From positions 10,664,001 through 10,728,000 of the forward strand of contig OX637353.1 in the NCBI GenBank assembly GCA_951799405.1: a stretch of 64,000 bases of DNA. Reading direction: 5' to 3'. Shown here one piece after another: positions 51,420 through 62,125 of this stretch; the first letter of the stretch is position 1; every line of letters begins with the position of its first letter. The notes under the pieces are model-generated. The model was not told the origin of the DNA. It saw nothing but the letters and a program-made list of their open reading frames with translations, and searched no databases. Position numbers and translations under genes: made by a program. The stretch comes from Agapetus fuscipes. Taxonomy: Eukaryota > Arthropoda > Insecta > Trichoptera > Glossosomatidae.

Positions 51420-51600
51420 TTTAAAGAATGGTTAAGGTTCACTTATACTGTATTTTGTGTTTAATAGTAGAGTGTGTATGATGACTGACTCCTGCAAGCC
51501 GTGCACGGCTTTTTTTATACTCCAGCGATAGAATTTACTAGAGGTCTATTTTGCTGGAACCTTCTCAACGGTCGTCTAAAAGCTTCGAGGTCATAATTAT
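51420..51600 (-). repeat. HSR copy 8
   Basis: CTGGAACCTTCTCA at 51554-51567 has one mismatch to the HSE consensus. The minus strand then has GTATAAAAAAAGCCG, a GCCGTGCACGGC hairpin and AAGTGAACC. Confidence 0.5.
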
Positions 51601-52119
51601 GAATATCTCTTTACCCTAGATACTTATAATAATTAATTTTACTTATATACAACTCTCATCAGCTATACATAAATGATAAACCTACCTACCTAAATATTTA
51701 TGTGTACCTATTTGCTATTTACATAACAATGTATAAAAAAAAATAACGTAAAAGAACTTTTTTCTTTAATTACTTCGGTTACATTACAGGCAAACATCAC
51801 AAATTGGCGTGAAATAATTAAAACAATTATTTCCGACACCGCATGACGGTGGTAAAGTGCTATATATATATATAAATTGCCCGGCACGTTTTCCTCTGGC
51901 AAACTGGTTGCTGCCTCGTTACTTGCGAATTGTACAAATTAACTGCATGTCATCTCAGCCCACGGCAAAAAAAAAATACGGCATGCGTAATTCAAATTTA
52001 TGCACTTGTATCCTTATTATATGAAAAACGGAACCGGAATATTGCGTTCTTCAAAAGCTATTGATGCAAAAATGCTTCGGCCATTTTGAATTTGAATAAT
52101 AATAATTACAAATTTTATA
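51601..52119. other. AT-rich; no gene seen
   Basis: A short AT dinucleotide run near 51859. No gene. Confidence 0.3.
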
Positions 52120-52330
52120 CAGCGCCTTATATGACAGTGTGTCACTACAAAGGCGCTTGTCCATATGATTGGACGAAGAGGTGAGTCTTGAGACTTCTTT
52201 TAAATAGTCTCTCCGAATCCAGTTCCCTCAGTGAGGCGGGATAACATTTAAAGTCATTGCAGCGGCTGCCTTGAATGCCCTGTCTCCAAAAACAGTGCGG
52301 GGCCTTCTTGCAGGGATGTCCAGGCAGCTT
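52120..52330 (-). pseudogene. LINE reverse-transcriptase C-terminal fragment
   Basis: The minus strand encodes CLDIPARRPRTVFGDRAFKA (RTxFGDRAFxxAA signature). After a frame change it reads ELDSERLFKRSLKTHLFVQS, stop. A decayed jockey/CR1-type 3' end. Confidence 0.7.
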
Positions 52331-53195
52331 TGTTCTTTCTTCTTCTTTCTTCTTTCTAAGTTCTTTGCAAATTAACAGGATCCAACAGTATATTTGTCAA
52401 GGAGACATAATTATAGACAAAGGCTTATTTTCTATGACGACCGATCAGGTTTCAATTAAGTATATATATATGAGGATAATTTTTTTTTTTTTTTTTACAT
52501 AACAAAGGAGCGCCGTTTTTGTTTGTGTCACACCTCAAGGGCCCTTCTAATCATGAGTAGGAACATTTTTAAATCAGGAACTTTTTGCTCAACGAGCTCA
52601 AGTCTTATATGGGACTGTTGCCCTTAGAAATCACTAACAAAATATTTCATAGCCTTTTCCCAAGCAACCCGGCCGTGTGACGACATATCTTTGTCTATGT
52701 CTAGTTACGTGCGGACTTCGTGATGTTATTTGTAATACTAATTAAATGAAAAAATAAAAAACTAATAAAAAAACTTCATAAACATAAATAATGGCCGTCT
52801 GTTTCTTGATTTTTAACACCTTTAAATTCAACTATTAAATGTTGTGTCAGTACGGTCAAATTATTTGTATTTTAAACATTGTGTAACAAGCTAAAATTTG
52901 ACTGTTGTTTCAAAATGGCAGTTGTAAGCAATATAAAAAAGAAAATTGCAAATATGTACAGATACCATATATGATATAGCTTATTAAAAAAAAGCGCTCA
53001 AAGTAAGTTTATTTCTTTATATGTGCCCCATTGGAGCAATAAACACTTAAAAAAGGGAAATAAACCAAAAAAGAAATCAAGGAGTCACAAAATGGATTGA
53101 ACTTTTTCGAAAAAGAAGAAAAAATCATGTCCTTAACTATGGATATACTGTTAGGTACGAGTCGGTAGCCGCCATGCTTACGGCATGTTCCTTAA
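52331..53195. other. AT-rich; P-repeat scrap at 52600-52730
   Basis: CCAAGCAACCCGGCCGTGTG at about 52660 is the inverse of the P-repeat core. Otherwise no feature. Confidence 0.35.
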
Positions 53196-53581
53196 TTAAG
53201 GTCGTACGTTATGCGTGGGCCAATACTTCAATACCTTTACCTCAAGTACAAAACTATAATTTACATGTTTTGCAGGTAGATTAAAACGCTCCCTATGAGC
53301 GCTGGTTAACTTTTCATACAGTTTGTGGTGAATGCTATTCCTGTCTTTATTTATACTTGGGTTGGTGATACGTTCACAGTGCAAGAGTCGCCTATCTTGA
53401 TCTCGATGCAAATTGCCCCGCGGAATCCTAACGAAGTTGATTGCAAGTGAATTAATAATGCATTGTTGAGTTTTCATATTCAGATAATTACAAGTAATTG
53501 TAGGATGTCTGCGTGTGGATATGTTGTCCTTTGAAAACTTGTTTCTTAGTTTCAATATTTACTTAATATGTTAAAAATGAT

Positions 53582-53821
53582 CGGGGCTATTCTTAGACAT
53601 TTTAGTCGTCAGTTGAGCCCACGCTTTGACAAATTCATAGTGCCTGAGCTGAATTTTTCATCAGCACGGTCATTCTTACCTACAGAATTTTGTAATATTT
53701 GTATGAAGAGAAATCAGCTGTTCACTTGCGGCCATCTTGGATTGACAGGTCTTCATACAAATGCATTAGTTTGTCAAAGCGTGGGCTCAACCAACGACTA
53801 AAATGTCTAAGAATAGCCCCG
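53582..53821. mobile_element. MITE-a copy 3 (240 bp, intact)
   Basis: It begins CGGGGCTATTCTTAGACATT and ends AATGTCTAAGAATAGCCCCG, with TIRs of about 55 bp. GAT at 53579-53581 and 53822-53824 is an exact 3-bp duplication. It has the best-preserved ends of the three copies. Confidence 0.9.
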
Positions 53822-53824
53822 GAT

Positions 53825-54109
53825 GAACCTATGATAATCCAAAATCGCTTTATGCTAAATTACTTACGAGCTTAAGACGATGAAATTGCGATTCGTGTCG
53901 AAAAATAAAGTGTTCTGTGATTTTTTATCTACGAAGTTCTTTCGCAAGCACTAGAAGCTCCGATTTGGATTGATATCCAAAGTGTGAGGAATTTACTAGA
54001 ATAGCGCTTCAGGATGTAAGGCTAACTAAGCAAGCATTCATAAGGAAGTACAGTTTTTTGACAAATATACATAAATATACATTCAAAGATGGAAACAAGG
54101 GTGAAAGCT
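53825..54109. other. Intergenic; no gene seen
   Basis: No recognised feature. Confidence 0.3.
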
Positions 54110-54298
54110 TAGAACGGCTCAGTGACAAAACGACGCATGACAAAACATCATTATCTAATACAAAACAACACAGAAAAAACATTACTATGACAAAACAACA
54201 CAAGGACAAAACATCACATAACTTAAAGAAAATACTATAAACGGCACATGAAAAAACATCATATTATGATAAAACATCACTAGCACAAGCATTTATTT
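54110..54298 (+). repeat. FB-2 fragment, tandem ACAAAACA units
   Basis: AGAACGGCTCAGTGACAAAA then about ten ACAAAACATCA/AAAACAACACA units. The left end matches 47649. Confidence 0.65.
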
Positions 54299-54303
54299 TG
54301 CTT

Positions 54304-54366
54304 CCACATGCCATACGCGACGCCTTCGGGGATAACGCGGTAAGAAGTTGCTCTTTATGTGCAGAT
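54304..54366 (+). mobile_element. SINE-t2 3' scrap
   Basis: CGCCTTCGGGGATAACGCGG then AAGAAGTTGC. Confidence 0.55.
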
Positions 54367-54623
54367 TAATAGGGTTTTTTTTTATTATCTAATAATGATA
54401 ATGGGGGGCGTTACTTCTTTTATAAGCTTAACCAAATGACTTTGAAAGATGGACACGTATGAAAAAGGGGTGGACATAAATGAGCTAGGTGACGTATGTC
54501 TGGATAGCAATATGTGGAGGAGACCCTGCAAAGTTTCTGGGCACCCGTATTCAAACACGATGGTGGGAGAGACTTAACGTTTTTTTTTAAATTTCAAAGT
54601 AACAATAATTTAATTCAATTATC

Positions 54624-54850
54624 ACCCATACTGTAAAAAATGGTTCACTTTGCCAATGTTACCCCTGTTTCAGGGAAGGTCGGCAAAAGTTGTGGGGCTT
54701 ATGTTCATTTGAGGTTTGGATTTTATTTGTAAGTACACATTCAGCATTTGTAAGCGCGAACTACACTTGTTGGTTTGTGGGCTTACATCTGAGAGCTTTA
54801 AATGAATATATCCTTGCAACTTAGATTATAGATTATAGATTATAGATCAC
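54624..54850 (+). mobile_element. RTEb-3' copy 20
   Basis: CACCCATACTGTAAAAAATG to TCCTTGCAACTTAGATTATA, very like copy 13. Confidence 0.8.
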
Positions 54851-55165
54851 ATATTTACTGTACGTAAATTTGCAAGTACGTAAGTTTTTCTGAGGTCTTT
54901 TTAAATAATGCAGAGTCGCATCGTTGTTAAGGTCTGCAAGAGGTGGTGTGTGAAGAATTGCAAGCACTTCATTAGGGACAACACCTCCAGGCCACTAGCC
55001 CTGAGAACCAACCATCGTGTCGCGTTACCATAGCAACTAATTAAAGAAGCAATAAACACTCGCGTTTATTTGCTCACATTCACTTTGATTCATTTCAAAC
55101 ATCGATCAAGAATAAAAGACATAGACGGCGTACGTCTGCCTCTACCCATAGTAACATACATGCTT

Positions 55166-55353
55166 ATTATCTATAATCTAAGTTGAAAAGATTTAATCCA
55201 CTTAAGATTTATATTAAATGCATTCCCACAAGCTGACTCGTTTAAATTCGCGCTTAAGCATGCCGCATGTGAACAAACAATATAAAACCCAATCTCAAAT
55301 AAAAATAAACCCTGCAACGCTTGCAGACCTTCCTTGCCAACTTAAAAGTCAAG
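55166..55353 (-). mobile_element. RTEb-3' copy 21
   Basis: CTAAGTTGAAAAGATTTAAT to CTTAAAAGTCAAGGAAT; internal deletion near the 5' end. Confidence 0.7.
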
Positions 55354-56083
55354 GAATAAGTTGCAAATATATTGTTACGAATATGTAGTTGTGTGTAGTG
55401 TTTGTCGGTGTTAGTTAATGATTAAGTCTGTGAAGTTTCTCTAGAAAGAAATTTATTTTAGATGCTTATAAGGATAATAATTTAATCGAGATTGCTTGAG
55501 TGTTAGGTAGAATGTTATGGCAAAATCCAGCGAGTAGCAATTCGCCATGTTTCGATTCTTACTATAAAATGATGATATATATTACTACTTATATGAATTT
55601 TCGAATTACATACATTTTTTTATTAAGGACATTTGAGATGGCCCAAGAGATCGCAAAAACAAAAAAAAATGCCATCTATCGGAAAATAGTGAAAACTAAA
55701 TGCATTCCTTAATGAGAGTTACTCGGTGATTTTATCTACAATAAACTTTAATGATACAAAATTACCTGCACCCATGGATATATAGAACTGGATGGGCTAA
55801 GAAATCAATCCTTTGAGAATTAGAAATGCGCTACCCCACTCATCATACAAAAATCCAAATTCAGTCTATCGGTAACCTTCCAACTGTCAACAGGTGTGTT
55901 ACCTCATTGGGAAAAAATCCATATAAACGTCAAACTGGGTATTCTCTAAACGTGCCAACAAAATAGAGTAAATGTGTTGTAGAACATGGAATAATATTTC
56001 ACTTTAATCACTATTCCATATGATTACGTTGATTTTCATTTGTCGAAATATTTTGTTCGCGAAAGTAGCAGCCATTTATAGAA
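55354..56083. other. AT-rich; no gene seen
   Basis: No recognised feature. Confidence 0.3.
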
Positions 56084-56410
56084 CTAGTGATGTTAAAATA
56101 TAAAGGTACTTGCTGCTTCAAGTATGTAACTTCAATGCTCGCGGTAATAGATAATTGTGGAAATCATCCCCTACACAATAAGGTGGGAACATTTTTGAAT
56201 TCGGAATTTATCAGATATTTTCATACTTGCAACAACACTACTAACAAATGCGTTACCATAGTGATTTCATGTGTTTCCTTGGTGATTTGTAAATAGATTG
56301 AAGACGGAGTAGAGACACGTTGCTTACATAGAAAATGAGAAAAGCATTTCATATGTCGTGAGCGAGACAGCATTATAAACAATGTATGGTGTCAAAGACG
56401 GTGCATCATG
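56084..56410 (+). repeat. Inverted dispersed repeat, arm 1
   Basis: It shares GGTAATAGAT, TTATCAGATATTTTCATAC, GATTGAAGACGGAGTAGA and CATATGTCGTGAGCGAGACA, in the same order, with the minus strand of 61725-62125. Probably two copies of an unclassified transposon. Confidence 0.65.
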
Positions 56411-56889
56411 TTGATTGATACTAAATCACATGTACGACCCCTTCATTTAATACTTCCTCCATGCTTGCACCTATTATGGCAAAACAATATTATTGAGAAT
56501 TTTAATGAGGAGTTTTTAGTTCACCATTATTAAGTATTTGCAGAGCACTTTTGCATCGATCTGTTCCCCGAGTACACTCCTCTGGATTAAGTTAATCGAA
56601 AAATATATGAAAACTGAATCACTCAATAGGAGTGCTTTCGTATAATTAATACATTTTCGATTAATGCAATCAAAATGGAGTTTATATGTAAATGTTGTAT
56701 ACTCAGGGTACTACTGCGCCTGCAATGTCTAATTAATGATTATTTATATCTCCGGTCATTAAGCGAGTAATTTTCTTAGAGTTGTATAAGACGAGTCACT
56801 TTTCGTTTGTTTCTATCGTTCATTCTTTGGTTCAAAATAAAAATGTAAGTTTTTCGCTGGTTCAATTTAATTAAAATTACGTTAATTTG
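56411..56889. other. AT-rich; no gene seen
   Basis: No recognised feature. Confidence 0.3.
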
Positions 56890-57070
56890 TTTTTACACAA
56901 TTTATTTCGATTCGGTTTTCATATTGAGTCACTTTACACCTACGCAATGCAACGATTGGTTGACTTCTAAAGCTGCAGAGAATTTTGGCCTTTATTTATA
57001 GCAAGAATAAGGATCATTCTCGAATCATTTAGAATTGGTTCATGGAAGACTTTACTACAACATCCGACCA
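56890..57070 (-). repeat. HSR copy 9
   Basis: Minus strand: CTAAATGATTCGAG and flanking TTC/GAA motifs, CTATAAATAAAGG (TATA), TAAAGTGACTC, AATAAATTG. Confidence 0.45.
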
Positions 57071-57505
57071 AACACTTGAGCAATTGTGAACAATACAAAT
57101 TATGTAATCCCTAACGTCTATTTATTTCTAGAGATACTCCACAGACCTTATTATCACACGGCAAACAAAACACACAATTACATATTCGTAACAGCATTGA
57201 AAACTTAAATCAATTGCGGTTTTTCTATTTACGCGATTGAGGGGAGTTTATATTTAATGTTTTACGAGTAGGTACATTAGAGGTTAGAATCTTTTTTAAA
57301 GCTTTTATGGCCGGTTTTAGATGATTGATAAAAAAATATCGGGCTTAGAAGGTGGTACGTTTTTATTATTTAAAGAAAAAAGAAACAACGAAGAACAAAG
57401 CAATTGACTACGGTCAAGGCCTAGAAATCAATTTCAAGTACTAGGAATAAAATCGGTGTAACAGAGTGTTAACTAGTGATAAATGAACTAGTTACGGTAA
57501 TTAGT
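57071..57505. other. AT-rich; no gene seen
   Basis: No recognised feature. Confidence 0.3.
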
Positions 57506-57760
57506 GACCGGTTCGTGGTACAGTGGTTAAAGCACACTTGGATGTAATCGAAAGGTTGTGGATAGGAGCGTAACATCAATATGATTATTTTTTCAGTCTG
57601 TTCTTCGCTGGGTTGAAAGATTCATTTTCTTTTACCAAAGACTGGCCATCAAAGGTTCATCGAGCTTTATACTACATTTTGCTTGAGAATTGGCGCTTTC
57701 TTTAGCGACGACCAATTTAACAACGCTTACCAAATAGGACATCATAATGTTTATTTATTC
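57506..57760 (+). mobile_element. SINE-t1 copy 14 (old, diverged)
   Basis: GACCGGTTCGTGGTACAGTG head, TTCTTCGCTGGGTTGAAAG, GAGAATTGGCGCTTTC and AACGCTTACCAAATAGG 3' end. Confidence 0.7.
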
Positions 57761-57945
57761 CAATTTTAGTAAAAACTTTGACTCAACTAAAAAAATAATT
57801 TAGTAGAACAATCAAATGAGTTCGTTACTAAATTAGTAAGATTATTGTACCTTTTTTTTCATTTGGTATATAAGTAATTTAGTGGCACTTTAAAATTTGA
57901 AGACAGACTGAGAACTGGTATCTAGCCATAAACGCCATTCCATTA

Positions 57946-58202
57946 TCTAATCTAATCTAATCTAAGCTGCAAAGATATAAATCATTTAAGATTTATACTA
58001 AATGCATTCCCACAAGCAGATATGTATAATTTCGCGCTAACACATGCCGCATGTGGACCTACAATATAAAAACCCAATCTCAAATGAACATAAGCCTTGC
58101 AACTCTTGCCGTCCTTCCCTGAAACAGGGGTGACATTGGCAAAGTGAACCAATTTTTATATTATGGGTGGTCAGCCGCATAACAACCTATAAGTCAAGGA
58201 AC
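57946..58202 (-). mobile_element. RTEb-3' copy 22 (extends into RTE coding)
   Basis: The (AGATT)n tail is at 57947-57963, and the complete family sequence runs to AACCTATAAGTCAAGGAAC. Unlike most copies, homology with 63408-63664 continues through 58203-58375. Confidence 0.85.
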
Positions 58203-58302
58203 ATACATGACAAATTACATTTTTAAAATCAAAGAATAAAAATAACAATATATACATGGACATAAAAAACTAAATCATAAAACCAAATTCACTTTCACAA
58301 AC

Positions 58303-58375
58303 CCTAGCCGCCAACATCACAGATCAACCGCCATTTCTTTCTATCCTTGCATACTTCTTTCATTTCCTCCATTAT
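58303..58375 (-). pseudogene. RTE C-terminal codons linked to RTEb-3'
   Basis: The minus strand encodes EEMKEVCKDRKKWRLICDVG-like sequence, aligning with LDEMKEVCRDRVKWRHLCGG at the C-terminus of the full RTE. It is followed by a UTR of about 100 bp and then RTEb-3'. This identifies the parent of RTEb-3' as an RTE LINE. Confidence 0.75.
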
Positions 58376-58985
58376 TATTCAGTAATATGTAGCTATGGTG
58401 TATTTTATGCATATTATATTGTAAAAGTAGCTCCTAAGATATTTTTTCCTTTAATAACTCTTCGATCAGAATGTCAGAAAGTATTTAAATTCCAAAACAC
58501 ATTGGTATGTTCGACAACGTTTAGTCAATATTACTTTTACTCTAAAGTACCAAACTGATTGATGAATTTAGTTGATTTTTATTATTTGTTCCATTCATTT
58601 GCACCTAAGAATATTTATAATTCGCGTACACTCATTCTTTATGCATCTTGTGAAGATGAAATTAAATAATAATGAACGTTCATCTGAATGTAACGTTCAT
58701 CCGATCGACTCGTCTCGTAATAGCTTTAGTCGCACCATTATCGATGTACCATAATTCCTTTGCCTATTAACAAATGCCAATTGCACAAACGACGTTTCTA
58801 AAATCTGTCATCCGCAACTCTACTGCGCGAGATATTGCTAATTATCTCGTTACATTTTTTCATCGTTTAAAATTCGTCTAATTAATTTTCTTACGTAAAT
58901 TTTCACTTTTTTCTTAGTAAGAAATTCAATGGAAATCAGTTTAAATAAATAAAAATATAATGACACAAATAGTGATGACGAAATA
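58376..58985. other. AT-rich; no gene seen
   Basis: No recognised feature. Confidence 0.3.
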
Positions 58986-58988
58986 CGA

Positions 58989-59057
58989 AAATGTGGTCGA
59001 GTGGTTATCGCATTTGATTAGTAGTCAAATGTTACTGGTTCAATCTGTGACGGAGCT
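58989..59057 (+). tRNA. tRNA-like sequence, probable pseudogene or SINE head
   Basis: GGTCGAGTGGTTATCGC gives a D-arm/A box. A perfect 6-bp stem ATTTGA/TCAAAT encloses a 7-base loop TTAGTAG, whose middle bases read AGT (a Thr anticodon). CTGGTTCAATC gives the T-arm/B box. The acceptor ends do not pair, and the variable region and T-stem are poor, so a functional tRNA is unlikely. A SINE-t2 starts 100 bp downstream. Confidence 0.4.
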
Positions 59058-59157
59058 CAAAAGTAGTGATTAATTTCATACGCTTGCGAACCTTTCACAA
59101 GGCTTTTCAAAAAGGTGAATGTAGTTTTACAAAAACGAATATTTAGCATCATATTTA

Positions 59158-59373
59158 GTCCGATCGATAGCTCAGTTGGTAGAGTGCTTGCATTCTACCC
59201 CGTGAGCTCGGGTTCGAATCCCACCGAGGAGGGTGTCAGAAATGATTTCCTATTTCGGTGTTTATTTCAAACCCCATAATAAAAATACCGGCAAGGTTTA
59301 CTCAGCCTTCACAAGAAATGAGTACCAGCCCTCTCGGGAGCTGGGAAACCCCCACTTCAACTGAAGTGAAGAA
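59158..59373 (+). mobile_element. SINE-t2 copy with well-preserved head
   Basis: CGATCGATAGCTCAGTTGGT, GAGCTCGGGTTCGAATCCCA and the body to CCCACTTCAACTGAAGTGA. The 3' half is missing. Confidence 0.85.
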
Positions 59374-59426
59374 CAAGAACTGAAGAACAAGGAAAAAATA
59401 AAATATTATTCATTCGTTAACCAATT

Positions 59427-59642
59427 TTACTTACAAAAATGAATTCACTTTGCCAATGTCCTCCTGTTTCAGGGAAGGTCGGCAGGAGTTGCGGGGTGTA
59501 TGTCCATTTGAGATTTGGTTTTTATGTTGTAGGTTCACATGCGCAAGCGCGAACTTGTACCTGTCTGCTTGTGAGGATGCATGTTTTGTTTATCCCCAAA
59601 GTTACATATCTTTGCAACTTAAATTAGATTAGATTAGATTAT
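59427..59642 (+). mobile_element. RTEb-3' copy 23
   Basis: TTCACTTTGCCAATGTCCTC to ATTAGATTAGATTAGATT. Confidence 0.8.
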
Positions 59643-59990
59643 TTATCGAAAAAGTTTATGGTTATGATACTTAATGTTTCCACGTACCTATTTATTAAAT
59701 TTTAGAAAAAATCCTAGATTACTTTTTTTGATTCTACACTACTCATTTATTGAGCAAAGTAATTATTTTAATTAAAAGTATATCTGCATGAAACGTTTCT
59801 TTCTTCAGTTAAGGTAATATTAATTAAAGAAAACATGGACACGCAGGCATTTTTTAATTAAAAATTTTCCACATTAAAATGATGAATGATATAGCTGGCA
59901 ATTAGTTAGTCAATTAGTTTATTTTAAACTAATATGTAATGTTTATACAAACTAAACTAAAGCAAACATATACTAAGTCTGTTACGTGAC
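59643..59990. other. AT-rich; no gene seen
   Basis: No recognised feature. Confidence 0.3.
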
Positions 59991-59995
59991 ATTTA

Positions 59996-60019
59996 GGCCA
60001 GGTATTTTCAACGTTAGCA
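59996..60019. mobile_element. MITE-d end fragment
   Basis: GGCCAGGTATTTTCAACGTT, cut off where SINE-t3 begins. Confidence 0.5.
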
Positions 60020-60027
60020 ATGTGAAA

Positions 60028-60722
60028 TGCAATTCACCATCCTATTTTGCCTGGCCAGAAACATGTATGAATATCAAAAATTAGTAATTCATTATTGTAT
60101 ACTTTAATGAATTATTAATTAACAATTACCTAATAGGCAATGACATCTGTTGAACCAGGATCAAAGTTTTGGTCAAATGACCATATCGACGGTTAAAAGG
60201 AAATAGGGCATAAGCGACTTTTTGGTCGAATATGAGTTATGAATGCTATCCTACTTAAAATTTTCTGCTCTTTCTAATGCGGTAGGTACATGCGGTAAAC
60301 TCCGATAGGTCTACGATGATTTTTTGTTGTTGTTTATACCCAAGCAAACAACTGAGTTTTCGAAGTATGGTTTTGGTGTAACCGATTAAAATTTTTGCCT
60401 TTTTTGTCCTAAAGGCGCTTGTGACATAAAAAATTGTAGAAACATCGTAAAACCACATTAACAGGAATGCCAATAAATGCCTTTATTTTTGTAATTTTAG
60501 AGCTGTTTTAATTTTAACGATATGATAAAGAATAAAAAAGTTCTGTTATTTTTCCGGAATCTCAAACTTTAAAGTGTTCTCCTGAACAATTTAGTTTTTT
60601 GCCGCTTATTTATTACTTCCTTTTAACCGTCGATATCCAAGCGGGGATCGAACCAACGTTATTCTATTCCAAATACGCTAGAAAGAATAACCACATGACC
60701 CTCGGCCACAACACGGAATTTT
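60028..60722 (-). mobile_element. SINE-t3 copy 3, split by MITE-c
   Basis: 3' part 60028-60183 (AATGCAATTCACCATCC, TTTTGCCTGGCCAG, GCAATGACATCTGTTGAACC). Head part 60636-60722 (GGGGATCGAACCAACGTTAT, CTCGGCCACAACAC). A further 75-bp AT-rich change lies at about 60062-60137. Confidence 0.7.
60186..60633. mobile_element. MITE-c copy 2 inside SINE-t3
   Basis: It is 448 bp, with ends TCGACGGTTAAAAGGAAAT and ATTACTTCCTTTTAACCGTCGA-type inverse and TA on both flanks. It is inverted relative to 27856-28275. Confidence 0.85.
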
Positions 60723-60777
60723 AACAGAAAAAAGAACTATCCACATGATTGACATAAGTGGGCCCTTTTCATTCAGT

Positions 60778-61020
60778 ATAAAAGCGCTATGAGACTTCGG
60801 TTTTTCTTTACTTCATGGTCTTTACTTCAAAGTCATGGATCTCAGATATATACAATTATGCCAGTTTTCAGGAGCTGTAAACTCCTCCTGAGATGTGTAC
60901 ATTTCTTCAGTTTAAGAGACATGAAGAGGTCACAGGAGTCTAACCCTGATGAATGCGGTGGCTGAGGCATCATTACTTTGTTGTTTTTGTCTTTAAATCA
61001 CGAACAAGCAATAAAGTGTG
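60778..61020 (+). promoter_or_regulatory. Possible short Pol II transcription unit
   Basis: TATAAAAGCGC at 60778 is a strong TATA box. A hairpin CAGGAGCTGTAAACTCCTCCTG follows at about 60869. AATAAA with a GTGTGCG-rich sequence after it lies at about 61010. Inside are only short frames (18, 16 and 15 codons, the first from ATG at about 60836). It may be a small non-coding RNA, a micropeptide gene or an LTR relic. Confidence 0.3.
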
Positions 61021-61144
61021 CGCTGGCGCATTATCGCGGCTTAATATACATGACTGGATCAGATTTGTTTTTCGTATTCCTTAATGTAAATGGCGCATAA
61101 TTTCCTTTTTCCACTACAAAAAAATATAACATAACGCAAAACAT

Positions 61145-61437
61145 ACGCAAACGCAAAACGCAACTAAGCTACACATATAGTGTAACTTATTGCTGCGGTG
61201 AGAAGAACTTATTTATTTTTACAGGTAAGGGGGCCAGCCTAATGCCAATGATTTTGTTTGGGGGTTTCCCAGCTCCCGAGAGGGCTGGTACTCATTTCTT
61301 GTGAAGGCTGAGTAAACCTTGACGGTATTTTATTTGGGGTTTGAAATAAACACCGAAACGAGAAATCATTTCTAACCTCTCGGTGAGATTCGAACCCGAG
61401 CTTTCGGAATGGAAATGCAAGCACTCTACAAACTGAA
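61145..61437 (-). mobile_element. SINE-t2 copy 14
   Basis: AACGCAACTAAGCTACACAT to the head at 61437 (AGTTTGTAGAGTGCTTGC, GGGTTCGAATCTCACCGAG on the minus strand). Confidence 0.8.
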
Positions 61438-61724
61438 AAAAACACATTTTTTTTAACAGACGTCGCACATCATGTGCAAGTGTAAACCTGCAAGATCTTG
61501 TCGGTATATGTGCATAGAAAGTGAACTTTAAATTAATTGCTACCTACATTGCGGATTATGAGAAGCCGTTGTGAAAACCCACCGCATAGATACACTATAA
61601 TCTCTAATTAATTCATAATAATCTTTAAGTGAATTTATCACTTAGCGTCCTGTGCCATTACTGCCGGTAGCTGTGCCGTCTTTGCCACTGCCGGATTAAT
61701 ATCACTTATAATATAACAACTTCA

Positions 61725-62125
61725 TGGAGGTAGCATGCTATGGAATGGCTGTGAATGCGATTAAGTTCGTAACGACACGAAGCACAAATCTTTGATGCCA
61801 TACATTGTTGATAGTGCTGTCTCACTCACGACATATGATTTTTTTTCGTCATTTTCTAGGTAAGCAACGTGTATCTACTCCGTCTTCAATCTATGTACAT
61901 ATCACCATAGAAACCTATGAAATCACCATAGCAACGATATTTATTATGGATACCACTCTAGTGTTGTCGAAAGTATCAAAATATCTGATACTTGTCAATG
62001 TTTTTTAATAGAAAAAAAATCCTACTTAAAAAATGTTCCAACCTCATTGTGTATCTATTAACGCGAATATCTATTACCGTGAGCACAGTACCTACACACT
62101 TTAACATCTCTAGTTATAGAAATAG
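61725..62125 (-). repeat. Inverted dispersed repeat, arm 2
   Basis: Partner of 56084-56410 on the opposite strand. On the plus strand it contains TCACTCACGACATATGATTT, CTACTCCGTCTTCAATC and GTATCAAAATATCTGATAC. Confidence 0.65.

Noticed and set aside
53196..53555. 119-codon open stretch on the minus strand
   Set aside because: It opens at TTG, not ATG. No motif, no homologue recognised and no promoter or splice context.
56087..56296. 70-codon plus-strand open stretch
   Set aside because: Falls inside the dispersed inverted repeat, and the partner copy does not keep the frame.
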